Source of the DNA: Dehalococcoidia bacterium SM23_28_2
GTDB lineage: Bacteria; Chloroflexota; Dehalococcoidia; SM23-28-2
DNA length: 17,717 bases
NCBI GenBank assembly: GCA_001303545.1
Contig: LJUA01000017.1
Coordinates: 1 to 17,717 of the forward strand
Reading direction: 5' to 3'
This document shows, piece by piece, positions 6,489 to 13,896 of this stretch. The notes under the pieces were generated by a model. It made no database searches and was not told where the DNA came from. It was given only the letters and a program-made list of their open reading frames with translations. A program made the translations under genes and the position numbers. Numbering within the stretch: the first letter of the stretch is position 1; each line of letters starts with the position of its first letter.

Positions 6489-7514
6489 ATGCTGCCCGGT
6501 AACGCAGCGCTACCTCCTCGCGTCTTACATAATCGAAGACCCTGCGGGCATCCAGATATCTCAGGAGGTAAGAGAGCCACGCGAAGCGTTACAGAGAAAC
6601 GAGCGGCGAGAATCGAGTCTCGCTCAAGAGAGACACAGCGTATCACCACCCGGGTCAAGACCTGGCAGGATGCTCCCACGCCTAACCTCCGCTGGCTGTG
6701 GGTCATCGGCGCTCTGACGACAAGCGCCATCATAGCAACCTGCCTGATATGGCAGGAACCAAACCCGGGCAACTATGCCGCCAGTACGGTTCTTTTGATA
6801 ATGCTTGGCATCCTGGCCTTCACTGCTGCTGGCCAGGCGCTAGCCCTCACCTCGCGCTTCCGCAAAAGCACCCTCTACATACAAGAGGTGGAGCAGAACT
6901 ACGAGTCCCTCTGGGATATCATGTTCTCGGCTCTGGATTTGAAAGATGGGACTACCGGTGGCCACTCGTCAAGGGTTGCCGACCTCGCTGTGTACCTGGG
7001 ACAGCAGCTAGCCATGTCGGATGAGGAGATACAGCACTTGGAGTGGGCTGCTTTCCTGCACGACCTGGGCAAACTGGTCGTGCCCGATTACATCCTCAAG
7101 AAGCCGGGCCCCCTAACGATGTATGAGTGGGAGCAGATGAGGAATCATCCAGCCTGCGGCTATTGGATAGTGGGACGCAATGGCTTCCTCAGGCAAGCCG
7201 CCGAGATCATCTACTGCCATCACGAACGCTACGACGGCAAGGGCTACCCACGCGGCCTTGCCGGCGAGGAGATACCCCTTGGCGCACGCATATTCGCGGT
7301 GGCCGATGCTTACGATGCAATGACATCTGACCGGCCCTACCGCCCGCCCCTCTCCCATGGCCAGGCGATAGAGGAAATCGAGCGCAACGCCGGCTCCCAG
7401 TTCGATCCGAGGGTGGTGGCAGCAACGCTGGAATGGGCCAGGGAGGCCCCCAGCCCAGAACCTCAAGCCTGCCTTGCCCTCCCACAACCGCTACCGGTGA
7501 CCTCTAAGCAGTAA
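6489..7514 (+). CDS. Membrane-anchored HD-GYP protein, probable cyclic-di-GMP phosphodiesterase
   Basis: Two hydrophobic segments (about residues 69-88 and 96-120) form a hairpin anchor, then a short helical linker leads to a cytoplasmic HD-GYP domain (about 140-318). Metal and signature residues are present: H159, H191-D192 in FLHDLGK, H220, H244-H245, and the HHERYDGKGYP signature at 244-254 followed by ARIFAVADAYDAMTSDRPYR. These match active HD-GYP phosphodiesterases that hydrolyse c-di-GMP. No receiver, PAS or GAF domain is present, so any input would come through the membrane hairpin. The start is uncertain. ATG at 6489 has no ribosome binding site and lies next to the upstream terminator. 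A strong AGGAGG at 6563-6568 has no ATG, GTG or TTG behind it in any frame. The true N-terminus could therefore be about 30 residues shorter than the 341 given here. It stands alone between terminated and convergent neighbours. Confidence 0.85.
   Translation: MLPGNAALPPRVLHNRRPCGHPDISGGKRATRSVTEKRAARIESRSRETQRITTRVKTWQDAPTPNLRWLWVIGALTTSAIIATCLIWQEPNPGNYAASTVLLIMLGILAFTAAGQALALTSRFRKSTLYIQEVEQNYESLWDIMFSALDLKDGTTGGHSSRVADLAVYLGQQLAMSDEEIQHLEWAAFLHDLGKLVVPDYILKKPGPLTMYEWEQMRNHPACGYWIVGRNGFLRQAAEIIYCHHERYDGKGYPRGLAGEEIPLGARIFAVADAYDAMTSDRPYRPPLSHGQAIEEIERNAGSQFDPRVVAATLEWAREAPSPEPQACLALPQPLPVTSKQ
6563..6568 (+). promoter_or_regulatory. Consensus Shine-Dalgarno AGGAGG without a normal start codon
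   Basis: AGGAGG is followed by TAAGAGAGCCACGCG, which holds no ATG, GTG or TTG in any frame. An in-frame ACG at 6579 lies 10 nt downstream. A CATAAT -10-like hexamer at 6528-6533 is suitably upstream, but no -35 is seen. This bears on the start of the HD-GYP gene. Confidence 0.35.
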
Positions 7515-7589
7515 AAAGGCGCAGCCACGACGCCCCACGGCGCTGACCGATCGCCCGCTGTCGCCCTGCTTTGGCTTGGCTGCTTGTCC

Positions 7590-8888
7590 CTACTTGAACT
7601 CAACTAACGGGCCGAAGTACTCCCACTTGCCCTGGCCATCCTCCACGCCAGCTCGCAGCATCTTGCCCGTCTGCAGGCCTGTGTGGTCAGTGTCGGAGAA
7701 GGAGACCTCCACCCCCTCGATGAACAGGTCGCTCTTGAAGCCCGTGATGGACTCCAGTGAAGCCATCAGGCCCTCGCGGGTGAGGTTGTCGCAGGCCCCC
7801 TTGAGCGCTTCCACCGCCACTTCTCCCAGCGTGTGGGCATAGACGGTGAAGTTGGTGGGCGTGGGCCCGCCGTACTCTTCCATGATCCGGTAGTGCTCAG
7901 CCACCGCTGGGTCGTCGGTCCAGGCCGCCAGCTTGAGGGCCTGGAAGCTAATCGCTCCAGCCAGAAGGTCGGGCGAGACGAACTGGAACATCATGTCGTC
8001 GGAATTGATGTAGCTTATCATCCACTGCACATCCCAGCCCAGGCGTGCAGCCTCGCTGATGGCCTGGGCGGTGTAACCGGGACTGGCAACGGTGGTGACC
8101 ACCTCAGCGCCGTTGTTCTTCATATTGACCACTTGAGAAGCAACAGTGACCGCCGTGACCTCATAGCTCTGCTCGGAGACGATCTCGTTCTTGTCAGGGT
8201 CCAGGCTTTCCTTCACCCCTTGTAGGTGGTCATAGCCCTGGGTGATATTCGGGTAGAAGACGGCAACCTTCTTGCCGGGCAGGTTTTCGGAAATGTATCG
8301 GCCGAAGAAGGTTCCCTCGATCCTATTGCTGGGGATCATCTGGACGGTCCAGGGGTGCCCCTCGGGGTCGGTGCCGAACATGTGAGAGCCGACGGAGACC
8401 AGGATGTCGGGCACACCCTTCTCGTTCAGGTAGTCCCAGGTGGCCGGATGGGGAGAATCGCCCAGGGAGCCGACCATGGCGAACACCTCATCCCGCTCCA
8501 CCAGCTTGCGTACCACTTCGACGGCCTTAGCCGGGTCGTCCTGATTGTCCTCTATCTTGTAGACGATCTTCCGCCCGCAGACGCCTCCTTCGGTATCGTT
8601 GATGTACTTGAAGTAGGCCTCCGTGGCCTGGGGAATCGTGGCGTACACTGCCCCCAAGGCGCCGGTCATGGGGCAATCAGACCCGAGGATTATCTCCGTG
8701 TCGGTGATGCCGGGCACCTCTCCCGGCGTCGTGGGCGTCTCGGCCGCTGTGGCCGCAGGCGTGCCCTCAGGAGTGGCGGTCGCCGCCGTCTCTTCTTCCT
8801 CCCCGCAGGCCGTCGCCAGGGGGATAGCTGCCAGGCAGGCCAGAAGCAAAACGGCCAGCAGAGGACTGGCTTTACCTGGCAGCAGCAT
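7590..8888 (-). CDS. ABC transporter substrate-binding lipoprotein, LivK/Peripla_BP_6 type (paralog 1)
   Basis: This 432-residue lipoprotein has a signal sequence (LLAVLLLACLAAIPL), a lipobox ending LATAC with Cys28 as the lipidated residue, an acidic EEEE patch and a Thr/Pro/Ala-rich linker. The periplasmic-binding domain begins PGITDTEIILGSDCPMTGALG. Later blocks are typical: GGVCGRKIVYKIEDNQ, FAMVGSLGD, GHPWTVQMIP, YISENLPGKKVAVFY and VAEHYRIMEEYGG. The family binds branched-chain amino acids, aromatic acids and related small carboxylates. AGAGGAG 4 nt before the ATG at 8888 fixes the start; the frame extends to 8939 but would overlap the AOR stop. It lies 43 nt downstream of AOR and is probably cotranscribed with it. 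It is clearly paralogous to the two proteins at 11089 and 12522, but its ligand-facing loops differ. No permease or ATPase gene accompanies it in the window. Confidence 0.95.
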   Translation of the reverse strand: MLLPGKASPLLAVLLLACLAAIPLATACGEEEETAATATPEGTPAATAAETPTTPGEVPGITDTEIILGSDCPMTGALGAVYATIPQATEAYFKYINDTEGGVCGRKIVYKIEDNQDDPAKAVEVVRKLVERDEVFAMVGSLGDSPHPATWDYLNEKGVPDILVSVGSHMFGTDPEGHPWTVQMIPSNRIEGTFFGRYISENLPGKKVAVFYPNITQGYDHLQGVKESLDPDKNEIVSEQSYEVTAVTVASQVVNMKNNGAEVVTTVASPGYTAQAISEAARLGWDVQWMISYINSDDMMFQFVSPDLLAGAISFQALKLAAWTDDPAVAEHYRIMEEYGGPTPTNFTVYAHTLGEVAVEALKGACDNLTREGLMASLESITGFKSDLFIEGVEVSFSDTDHTGLQTGKMLRAGVEDGQGKWEYFGPLVEFK

Positions 8889-8931
8889 GATACTCCTCTC
8901 TTTCACTCCCGGCCTCCCTTCATGATTTGGC

Positions 8932-10785
8932 CTACTCATATAGAACGCTGGCTACGTCCCCAAGTCCCAACTCCTCCAGCTTAGCACGGCTGGGCTTACA
9001 GGTCTGCTGATCCCAGTCACAGGCGGCCAAGAACTCCCGCTGGAGGGTCTCCGCGTCCAGGCTGAAGCCCTTATGCGGCCCCTCCGCCAAGGGCGGTATG
9101 CCTATGAGTCGACCAGGGATACGGCGTTGGGCGGGGTTGTCTCCTTCGCGCACTTGAAAGGCCATGCGCAGGTTAGCGATGCGTTCGCCCGTCTTGAGCA
9201 GCTCCTGGTGAGTGGTGTCCCAACCGGTGACAGCGTTGACCCACTCGGGGACGCGCTGATTGGGCCCTGAGAAGGTGATGAACATACATACGCCGATGCT
9301 GTTGACGATGTGCTGGAACTCAGAGATGCCCTTGTGGTGCTCGGCGCGGCCGCTGGCCTGATTTCGGTCGTGCGGCGCCCGCGGTACGCCCCAATCGGGC
9401 GCTATAGCACTTGGGTACTGAGTATGGCGAGCGGGCGTCGGGTCCAGCTTATAGGTGGCGAAGTACTCAGGCTGAAGCCTGGCGTCGTGCATGGGGAGCT
9501 CCTCGCCGCCAACCTCCATGGCGAAAGGCTCTGCCCTGGCGCCCAGCTTCTCGGCGGCCTTGCGGATGCCATCGGCGAAGATCTCGCCGATGCCCTCCCG
9601 CCTGGCGGCGCGGTGGATCAACTCCACGATGGCCTCGCCGTTGCCCCAGGTGAGCTCCAGGCCATCCGTGTCCTCTTTGGTGATGACGCCGTTCTCATAG
9701 CACTCGATGGCAAAGGCGACGGTAGCACCGGCAGAGATGGTGTCCAAGCCATACGCGTTGCACAAGTGGTTGGCGTACTGAAGCGAGTCGATGTCGGCGT
9801 TGAGAACCAGGGTTCCGAAGGCACAGCCTGTCTCGTATTCCGCCCGATGAGTGCCCTTCGGATAGGGGAACTTAGGATTTTCGGACTCCTTACTCTCGGC
9901 ACCGCAGGCGAGAGGGCAGTGCCAGCAACCGTAGCGCTTCTCCATCTTGGCGTTGAACTTATCGGCGGCAAGTTGAGAGGCCACCGGGAAGTCAACGCTG
10001 CCAACGCCGCTCCAGTTCTTCACCGGTGAGTCGCCCGTAACGGCCGAAGTGGCGATGGTACCTGTGGTGCCGAACTCGCGGAAGAAGTTGGCCACAGGTC
10101 CGAACTCGTCCAGCGAGGCCCGAATGAGAGCGCGGACATCCTTGTCGTTGCCAGCCAGAATGTTGGGCGAGGCCAGAACAACGACGGCTTTCAGTTTCTT
10201 GGAGCCCATGACCGCCCCAAGGCCGCTGCGAGCGGCCAGCCGGCCGTACTCGTTGCAGATGCCAGCCATGTAGGAGAGATTTTCGCCTGCCTGGCCAATG
10301 CAGGCCACGCTAGCCTTCTTCCCGTGGCGCTCCTTCAGCCTGCGCTCAGCGATGATGGCATCCAGGCCCCACAGATCGCTGGCGTCCCTGATCTCAGCTT
10401 TGTCGTCCTCGATCAGCAGATAAACAGGCTTGTCAGACACGCCGCTGAACAAGATGCCGTCCCAGCCGGCGCACTTGAGGAAAGGGCCGAAGTCGCCCCC
10501 GCTGTTGGCGTCGCCCCAGCCGCCGTTCTTGGGAGACTTGGCTACGGCCTGATAGCGGTTGCCGAAAAGGGGAGTGCCGGTGAGGAGGCCAGGGAACAAG
10601 CCAAGAATGTTGCCTGGGCCCAGCGCCTCAGCACCGCGAGGGATGCGGTCGAAGAGCAAGCGTGCGCCAAGACCGTAGCCGCCGATGTACCGCCGGCACA
10701 TCTCCTCCGCCAGCGATTCGGACTCCCTGGCGCCCGAACTCAGGTCTACGTTGAGGATCCTGCCATTGATGGCCTTGTTGAGCAC
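8932..10785 (-). CDS. Aldehyde:ferredoxin oxidoreductase family (tungstopterin) enzyme
   Basis: This 617-residue AOR-family protein matches the usual length. It would oxidise an aldehyde to the carboxylic acid, or run in reverse, with ferredoxin as partner, using a bis-pterin tungsten (or molybdenum) centre. Visible signatures are NGRILNVDLSSG at the start, GYGLGARLLFD (37-46), SGGDFGPFLKCAGWDGI (95-111) and the pterin-binding ARSGLGAVMGSKKLKAVV (185-202). The [4Fe-4S] ligands are C287-x2-C290-x3-C294 (CWHCPLAC) plus C500 in NSIGVCMF. It starts at GTG 10785 with AAAGGGG 8 nt upstream; no better in-frame ATG precedes NGRILNVDL. A good promoter lies about 90 nt upstream, and a solute-binding lipoprotein gene follows 43 nt downstream. 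The operon partner suggests an imported substrate, but which AOR subtype (AOR, FOR, GOR or WOR5-like) it is cannot be judged by eye. Confidence 0.95.
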   Translation of the reverse strand: MLNKAINGRILNVDLSSGARESESLAEEMCRRYIGGYGLGARLLFDRIPRGAEALGPGNILGLFPGLLTGTPLFGNRYQAVAKSPKNGGWGDANSGGDFGPFLKCAGWDGILFSGVSDKPVYLLIEDDKAEIRDASDLWGLDAIIAERRLKERHGKKASVACIGQAGENLSYMAGICNEYGRLAARSGLGAVMGSKKLKAVVVLASPNILAGNDKDVRALIRASLDEFGPVANFFREFGTTGTIATSAVTGDSPVKNWSGVGSVDFPVASQLAADKFNAKMEKRYGCWHCPLACGAESKESENPKFPYPKGTHRAEYETGCAFGTLVLNADIDSLQYANHLCNAYGLDTISAGATVAFAIECYENGVITKEDTDGLELTWGNGEAIVELIHRAARREGIGEIFADGIRKAAEKLGARAEPFAMEVGGEELPMHDARLQPEYFATYKLDPTPARHTQYPSAIAPDWGVPRAPHDRNQASGRAEHHKGISEFQHIVNSIGVCMFITFSGPNQRVPEWVNAVTGWDTTHQELLKTGERIANLRMAFQVREGDNPAQRRIPGRLIGIPPLAEGPHKGFSLDAETLQREFLAACDWDQQTCKPSRAKLEELGLGDVASVLYE

Positions 10786-10874
10786 CTTAGCTACCCCTTT
10801 CCGAAACCGCCGCTGGCGGCTGCGCCCCGAGTCGCACGAGACAACATAAAGCCAGGCTGGTATCGGCGCGAATG

Positions 10875-10904
10875 ATCATAGGATTGACCGCGCCAATAGG
10901 TCAA
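10875..10904 (-). promoter_or_regulatory. Sigma70-like promoter for the AOR operon
   Basis: Read on the minus strand: TTGACC (10904-10899, 5 of 6) then 18 nt then TATGAT (10880-10875, 5 of 6). The AOR GTG is about 90 nt downstream. This is the best promoter match in the window. Confidence 0.6.
10884..10904. repeat. Inverted repeat TTGACC-N9-GGTCAA over the AOR -35 box
   Basis: TTGACC at 10884-10889 and its exact complement GGTCAA at 10899-10904 are 9 nt apart, so centres are 15 bp apart. One arm is the AOR promoter -35 element itself, as expected for a repressor operator. No regulator gene is next to it. Confidence 0.4.
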
Positions 10905-10960
10905 GCCACTCGCCCCTTCGCTTTCACTGCCGCTGGGCCACCTGCCCCTGGTACTGAAGC

Positions 10961-10989
10961 TTGCCACCTAGCCATCAAAGTGCTATATA
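10961..10989 (+). promoter_or_regulatory. Sigma70-like promoter for solute-binding protein 2
   Basis: TTGCCA (10961-10966, 5 of 6) then 17 nt then TATATA (10984-10989, first four bases matching). It lies about 100 nt upstream of the ATG at 11089. Confidence 0.45.
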
Positions 10990-11088
10990 TGTCGCCAGAA
11001 GAATCTGCCACTGTGGATCGTTGTCTCTCAGCGACATCCCTTCTTTCTGCACAGATCGTTCCCTTAGAGGAACGCGAGGAGGCTAGAG

Positions 11089-12414
11089 ATGAGATTTGGT
11101 CACCACATGCAGGTGCTGTCCAGGGTTGGTGCTCAACTGGCTGTTCTGCTCCTGGCATGCCTACTGGCGATCGCCTTGCTCAGCGGCTGCGGCGGGGAAG
11201 AGGAGGAGGCGACCGCCACCCCTGAGGGCACGCCCACGGCCGCAGCGGACGAGACGCCCACGACGCCGGGGACAGTAGGGCCCGGCATCACCGACACAGA
11301 GATAATCCTGGGAGCCGATGCCCCTCTCGGCGGGGCGATGGGGGCGGTCTACGCCACGATTCCCCAGGCCACAAAAGCCTACTTCGATTACATCAACGAC
11401 ACCCAGGGAGGCGTCTGCGGTCGCCAGATCGTCTACAAGCTGGAAGACAACCAAATGGACCCGGCCAAGGCCGCTGAAGCAGTGCGTAAGCTGGTGGAGA
11501 GCGACGAAGTGTTCGCCATTGTTGGCTCCTTGGGCGACATTCCCCACGGCGGCGTCTGGGACTATCTCAACGAGAAGGAAGTGCCCGACTTTCTGGTTTC
11601 CGCCGGCGCTCACCAATTCGTCGCCGACCCCGAGGGGCACCCCTGGACGGTTCAGATGATTCCCGACTACAGGAACGAAGCATACTTCTTCGGCCAGTAC
11701 ATCTCCGAAAACCTGCCGGGCAAGAAGGTGGGCGTTCTGTACGAGAACCAGATCTTTGGCTACGACGGCCTCGCAGGCACAAAGATGGGCCTGGACCCCG
11801 ACAAGAATGAGGTCGTCTCCGAACAGAGCTACGAGAGCACAGCCGTCATGGTTCGCTCCCAGGTCGCCGCTATGAAGGCCGACGGTGCCGAAGTGGTCGT
11901 GTTGTACGCCACCCCCGGCTACACCGCCCAGGCTATCAACGAGGCCGATCGCATGGGCTGGCATCCCCACTGGTTCATGAGTTACGTCAATTCCGACGAA
12001 ATGATGTTTCAGTACGTCACGCCCCAGATCCTGGAGGGGGCCATCACCACTCAATCCTACAAGCTGGCGATTTGGACCGACGAACCGGCCATAGCCGAAC
12101 ACTACCGGATCATGGACGAGTACGGCGGGCCCACGCCCACGAACTTCACCGTTTATGGCCAGTCGTTGGGAGAAGTGGCGGTGAAAATCCTCAGCATGAC
12201 CTGCGACAACCTCACCCGCGAGGGACTGATGGACGCCACCGAGTCCCTCACCGAGTATCACAGCGACCTGCTCCTGGACGAAATCAACATCACCTTCGGC
12301 CCCGATGACCACACGGCCATCGGAAGCGGCAGGCTGCTGAGGGTGGTTGCGCAGGATGACAAGGGCGATTGGGAGTACTTTGGCCCGGTAGTTACTTACT
12401 GGGGAGAAGAGTAG
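11089..12414 (+). CDS. ABC transporter substrate-binding lipoprotein, LivK/Peripla_BP_6 type (paralog 2)
   Basis: This 441-residue protein has a signal sequence with classic lipobox LLSGC (lipid Cys34), an EEEE patch and a Thr/Pro-rich linker, then a Peripla_BP_6 domain opening PGITDTEIILGADAPLGGAMG. It shares long blocks with the protein at 7590-8888: GAVYATIPQAT, GGVCGRQIVYKLEDNQ, GHPWTVQMIP, YISENLPGKK and YGGPTPTNFTVY. It would present a small organic acid or amino acid to a high-affinity ABC importer at the outer face of the membrane. AGGAGG at 11077-11082 and 6-nt spacing select the ATG at 11089. It is divergent from AOR and followed after 107 nt by a third paralog. Differences concentrate in loops expected to touch the ligand (ADAPLGGAMG, GDIPHGGV, AGAHQFVADP), so its ligand is probably not identical to that of its neighbours. 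Confidence 0.95.
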   Translation: MRFGHHMQVLSRVGAQLAVLLLACLLAIALLSGCGGEEEEATATPEGTPTAAADETPTTPGTVGPGITDTEIILGADAPLGGAMGAVYATIPQATKAYFDYINDTQGGVCGRQIVYKLEDNQMDPAKAAEAVRKLVESDEVFAIVGSLGDIPHGGVWDYLNEKEVPDFLVSAGAHQFVADPEGHPWTVQMIPDYRNEAYFFGQYISENLPGKKVGVLYENQIFGYDGLAGTKMGLDPDKNEVVSEQSYESTAVMVRSQVAAMKADGAEVVVLYATPGYTAQAINEADRMGWHPHWFMSYVNSDEMMFQYVTPQILEGAITTQSYKLAIWTDEPAIAEHYRIMDEYGGPTPTNFTVYGQSLGEVAVKILSMTCDNLTREGLMDATESLTEYHSDLLLDEINITFGPDDHTAIGSGRLLRVVAQDDKGDWEYFGPVVTYWGEE

Positions 12415-12489
12415 TTCAAGAGCATTAGGGCCCAGCGGTCTAACCCGCAAGGGCGTACCCTCTCAGGATTCGCTCTCGCTAGACGGTGG

Positions 12490-12501
12490 AAGAGTACTCT
12501 T
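12490..12501. repeat. Perfect 12-bp palindrome AAGAGTACTCTT upstream of solute-binding protein 3
   Basis: It lies in the 107-nt gap between the second and third binding-protein genes, 8 nt before the ribosome binding site of the third. It could be an operator or a small RNA hairpin that tunes expression of the third gene relative to the second. No clear promoter is seen in the gap. Confidence 0.4.
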
Positions 12502-12509
12502 ATCGTACT

Positions 12510-12515
12510 AGGAGG
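12510..12515 (+). promoter_or_regulatory. Shine-Dalgarno AGGAGG fixing the start of solute-binding protein 3
   Basis: AGGAGG followed by TCTAAG and ATG at 12522. This excludes the in-frame ATG at 12486, which would add residues with no signal-peptide character before the real signal sequence. Confidence 0.8.
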
Positions 12516-12521
12516 TCTAAG

Positions 12522-13838
12522 ATGAGAGGCAAGCAGGTGCCCCATTTGTCAGGCAAGCCCGGCGCTCTCTTCGCTGCCCTGTTCCTGATCTGCCTAGTGG
12601 CGATCGTCTTGTTCAGCGGCTGCGCAGAGGAAGAGGAGGCGACCCCCACTCCTGCGGGCACGCCCACAGCCACAGCGGCCGAGACGCCCACGACGCCAGG
12701 AGAGGTGCCAGGCATCACAGACACAGAGATAGTTCTGGGAGGCCACTTCATCCTTGGTGGAGTCTTCGGCGCCGCCTATCGCATGATTCCGGATGCCACA
12801 AATGCCTACTTCAACTACGTGAACGACACCCAGGGGGGCGTCTGCGGCCGCCAGATCGTCTTCAAGATGGAAGACAATCAGAACGACGCGGCGATGGGCC
12901 TTGAGGCCGCACGCAAGCTGGTGGAGCGAGACGAGGTGTTTGCCCTGGTCGGCTCTCTGGGAGACGATTCCGAGGCCGCGGCTTGGGACTACATCAACGA
13001 GAAGGGCGTCCCAGACATATTCATCTCATCAGGGACCCACCGCTTCGGCATCGACCCTGAGGGTCACCCCTGGACTGTTACCCTTATCCCCAGCTACACC
13101 ATCGAGGGAAATTTCTTCGGCGAGTATATCTCCGAAAACCTGCCCGGGAAGAAAGTGGCCATCCTCTATGAGAACGGCCCTCAGGGCTGGGACGGCCTAG
13201 AAGGCCTCAAGCAGGGACTCGACCCTGAAAAGAACGAGTTGGTCTCCGAGCAGAGCTTTGAGCTCACAGCCATCTCCGTCAGATCCCAAGTGGCCAACAT
13301 GAAGAACGCGGGCGCCGAGGTAGCCGTCTTTTACACTGGCCCCGGCCAGGTCGCTCAGGCCATCATGGAGGCCAATCGGCTAGGATGGGACCCCCAGGTC
13401 ATTATGAGCTACACTGCCGCCGACGATATAATGTTCCAGTTCATCACGGCCGACCTTCTGGAGGGAGCCATCACCTTCCAGGCCCTTAAGTTGGCGGCCT
13501 GGGAGGAAGACCCCGCGGTGGCTGAACACTACGAGATCATGGCGGACTACGATGGGCCGACAGTCAGCAACTTCAGCATCTACGCTCAGCTGGTCGGCGA
13601 ATTGGCCGTGGAAGCCCTCAGCAGAAGTTGCAGTAACCTGACCAGAGAGGGCCTAATGGACGCCGTCGAGTCCATTACAGACTGGCACAGTGACCTGCTG
13701 GTGGACGATGTGAACGTGACTGTCAGCGATACTGATCACATCGGCCTGCAGGCCGGCAGGATGCTGCAGGTAGTCATAGAGGACGACAAGCCCGGGTTCG
13801 AGTACTTCGGCCCGCTATTTGAGTTCGAGCACGAGTAA
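12522..13838 (+). CDS. ABC transporter substrate-binding lipoprotein, LivK/Peripla_BP_6 type (paralog 3)
   Basis: This 438-residue lipoprotein has signal sequence ALFAALFLICLVAIVLFSGC (lipid Cys34), an acidic patch and the linker ATPTPAGTPTATAAETPTTPG. The binding domain begins PGITDTEIVLGGHFILGGVFG. It shares GGVCGRQIVFKMEDNQ, VFALVGSLGDD, GHPWTVTLIPSYTIEGNFFG and EQSFELTAISVRSQV with the other two paralogs, yet differs in ligand loops (GHFILGGVFG, GDDSEAAAW, SGTHRFGIDP) and lacks the PTPTNFTVY block (it has PTVSNFSIY). It is therefore the most diverged of the three. It may be cotranscribed with the second paralog, or separately controlled through the palindrome at 12490-12501. It is followed by a convergent PAC2-family gene 58 nt away. 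No membrane permease or ATPase subunit is present in the window. Confidence 0.95.
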   Translation: MRGKQVPHLSGKPGALFAALFLICLVAIVLFSGCAEEEEATPTPAGTPTATAAETPTTPGEVPGITDTEIVLGGHFILGGVFGAAYRMIPDATNAYFNYVNDTQGGVCGRQIVFKMEDNQNDAAMGLEAARKLVERDEVFALVGSLGDDSEAAAWDYINEKGVPDIFISSGTHRFGIDPEGHPWTVTLIPSYTIEGNFFGEYISENLPGKKVAILYENGPQGWDGLEGLKQGLDPEKNELVSEQSFELTAISVRSQVANMKNAGAEVAVFYTGPGQVAQAIMEANRLGWDPQVIMSYTAADDIMFQFITADLLEGAITFQALKLAAWEEDPAVAEHYEIMADYDGPTVSNFSIYAQLVGELAVEALSRSCSNLTREGLMDAVESITDWHSDLLVDDVNVTVSDTDHIGLQAGRMLQVVIEDDKPGFEYFGPLFEFEHE

Positions 13839-13896
13839 AGCTTAGCGACGCCCGGCATCAGATACCCGGTTCATTGCGCCTCGGCGGCTGGCGTGG

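Larger units (their letters stand above)
10786..11088. other. 303-nt divergent intergenic region between AOR and solute-binding protein 2
   Basis: No coding sequence is supported here. The region holds a minus-strand promoter with an overlapping inverted repeat (10875-10904), a plus-strand promoter (10961-10989) and the strong ribosome binding site AGGAGG (11077-11082), 6 nt before the plus-strand ATG. About 100 nt lie between the predicted plus-strand transcription start and the ATG. I see no recognisable riboswitch in that leader. Confidence 0.7.

Noticed and set aside
7515..7589. Possible bidirectional terminator between convergent HD-GYP and binding-protein genes
   Set aside because: Only short imperfect GC pairings are found and no T-tract on either strand.
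11161..12450. A 429-residue open frame on the minus strand
   Set aside because: It is antisense to the second solute-binding protein. Its translation is Gly/Val/His-rich without motifs; similar antisense frames appear opposite the first paralog, as expected from shared codon bias.
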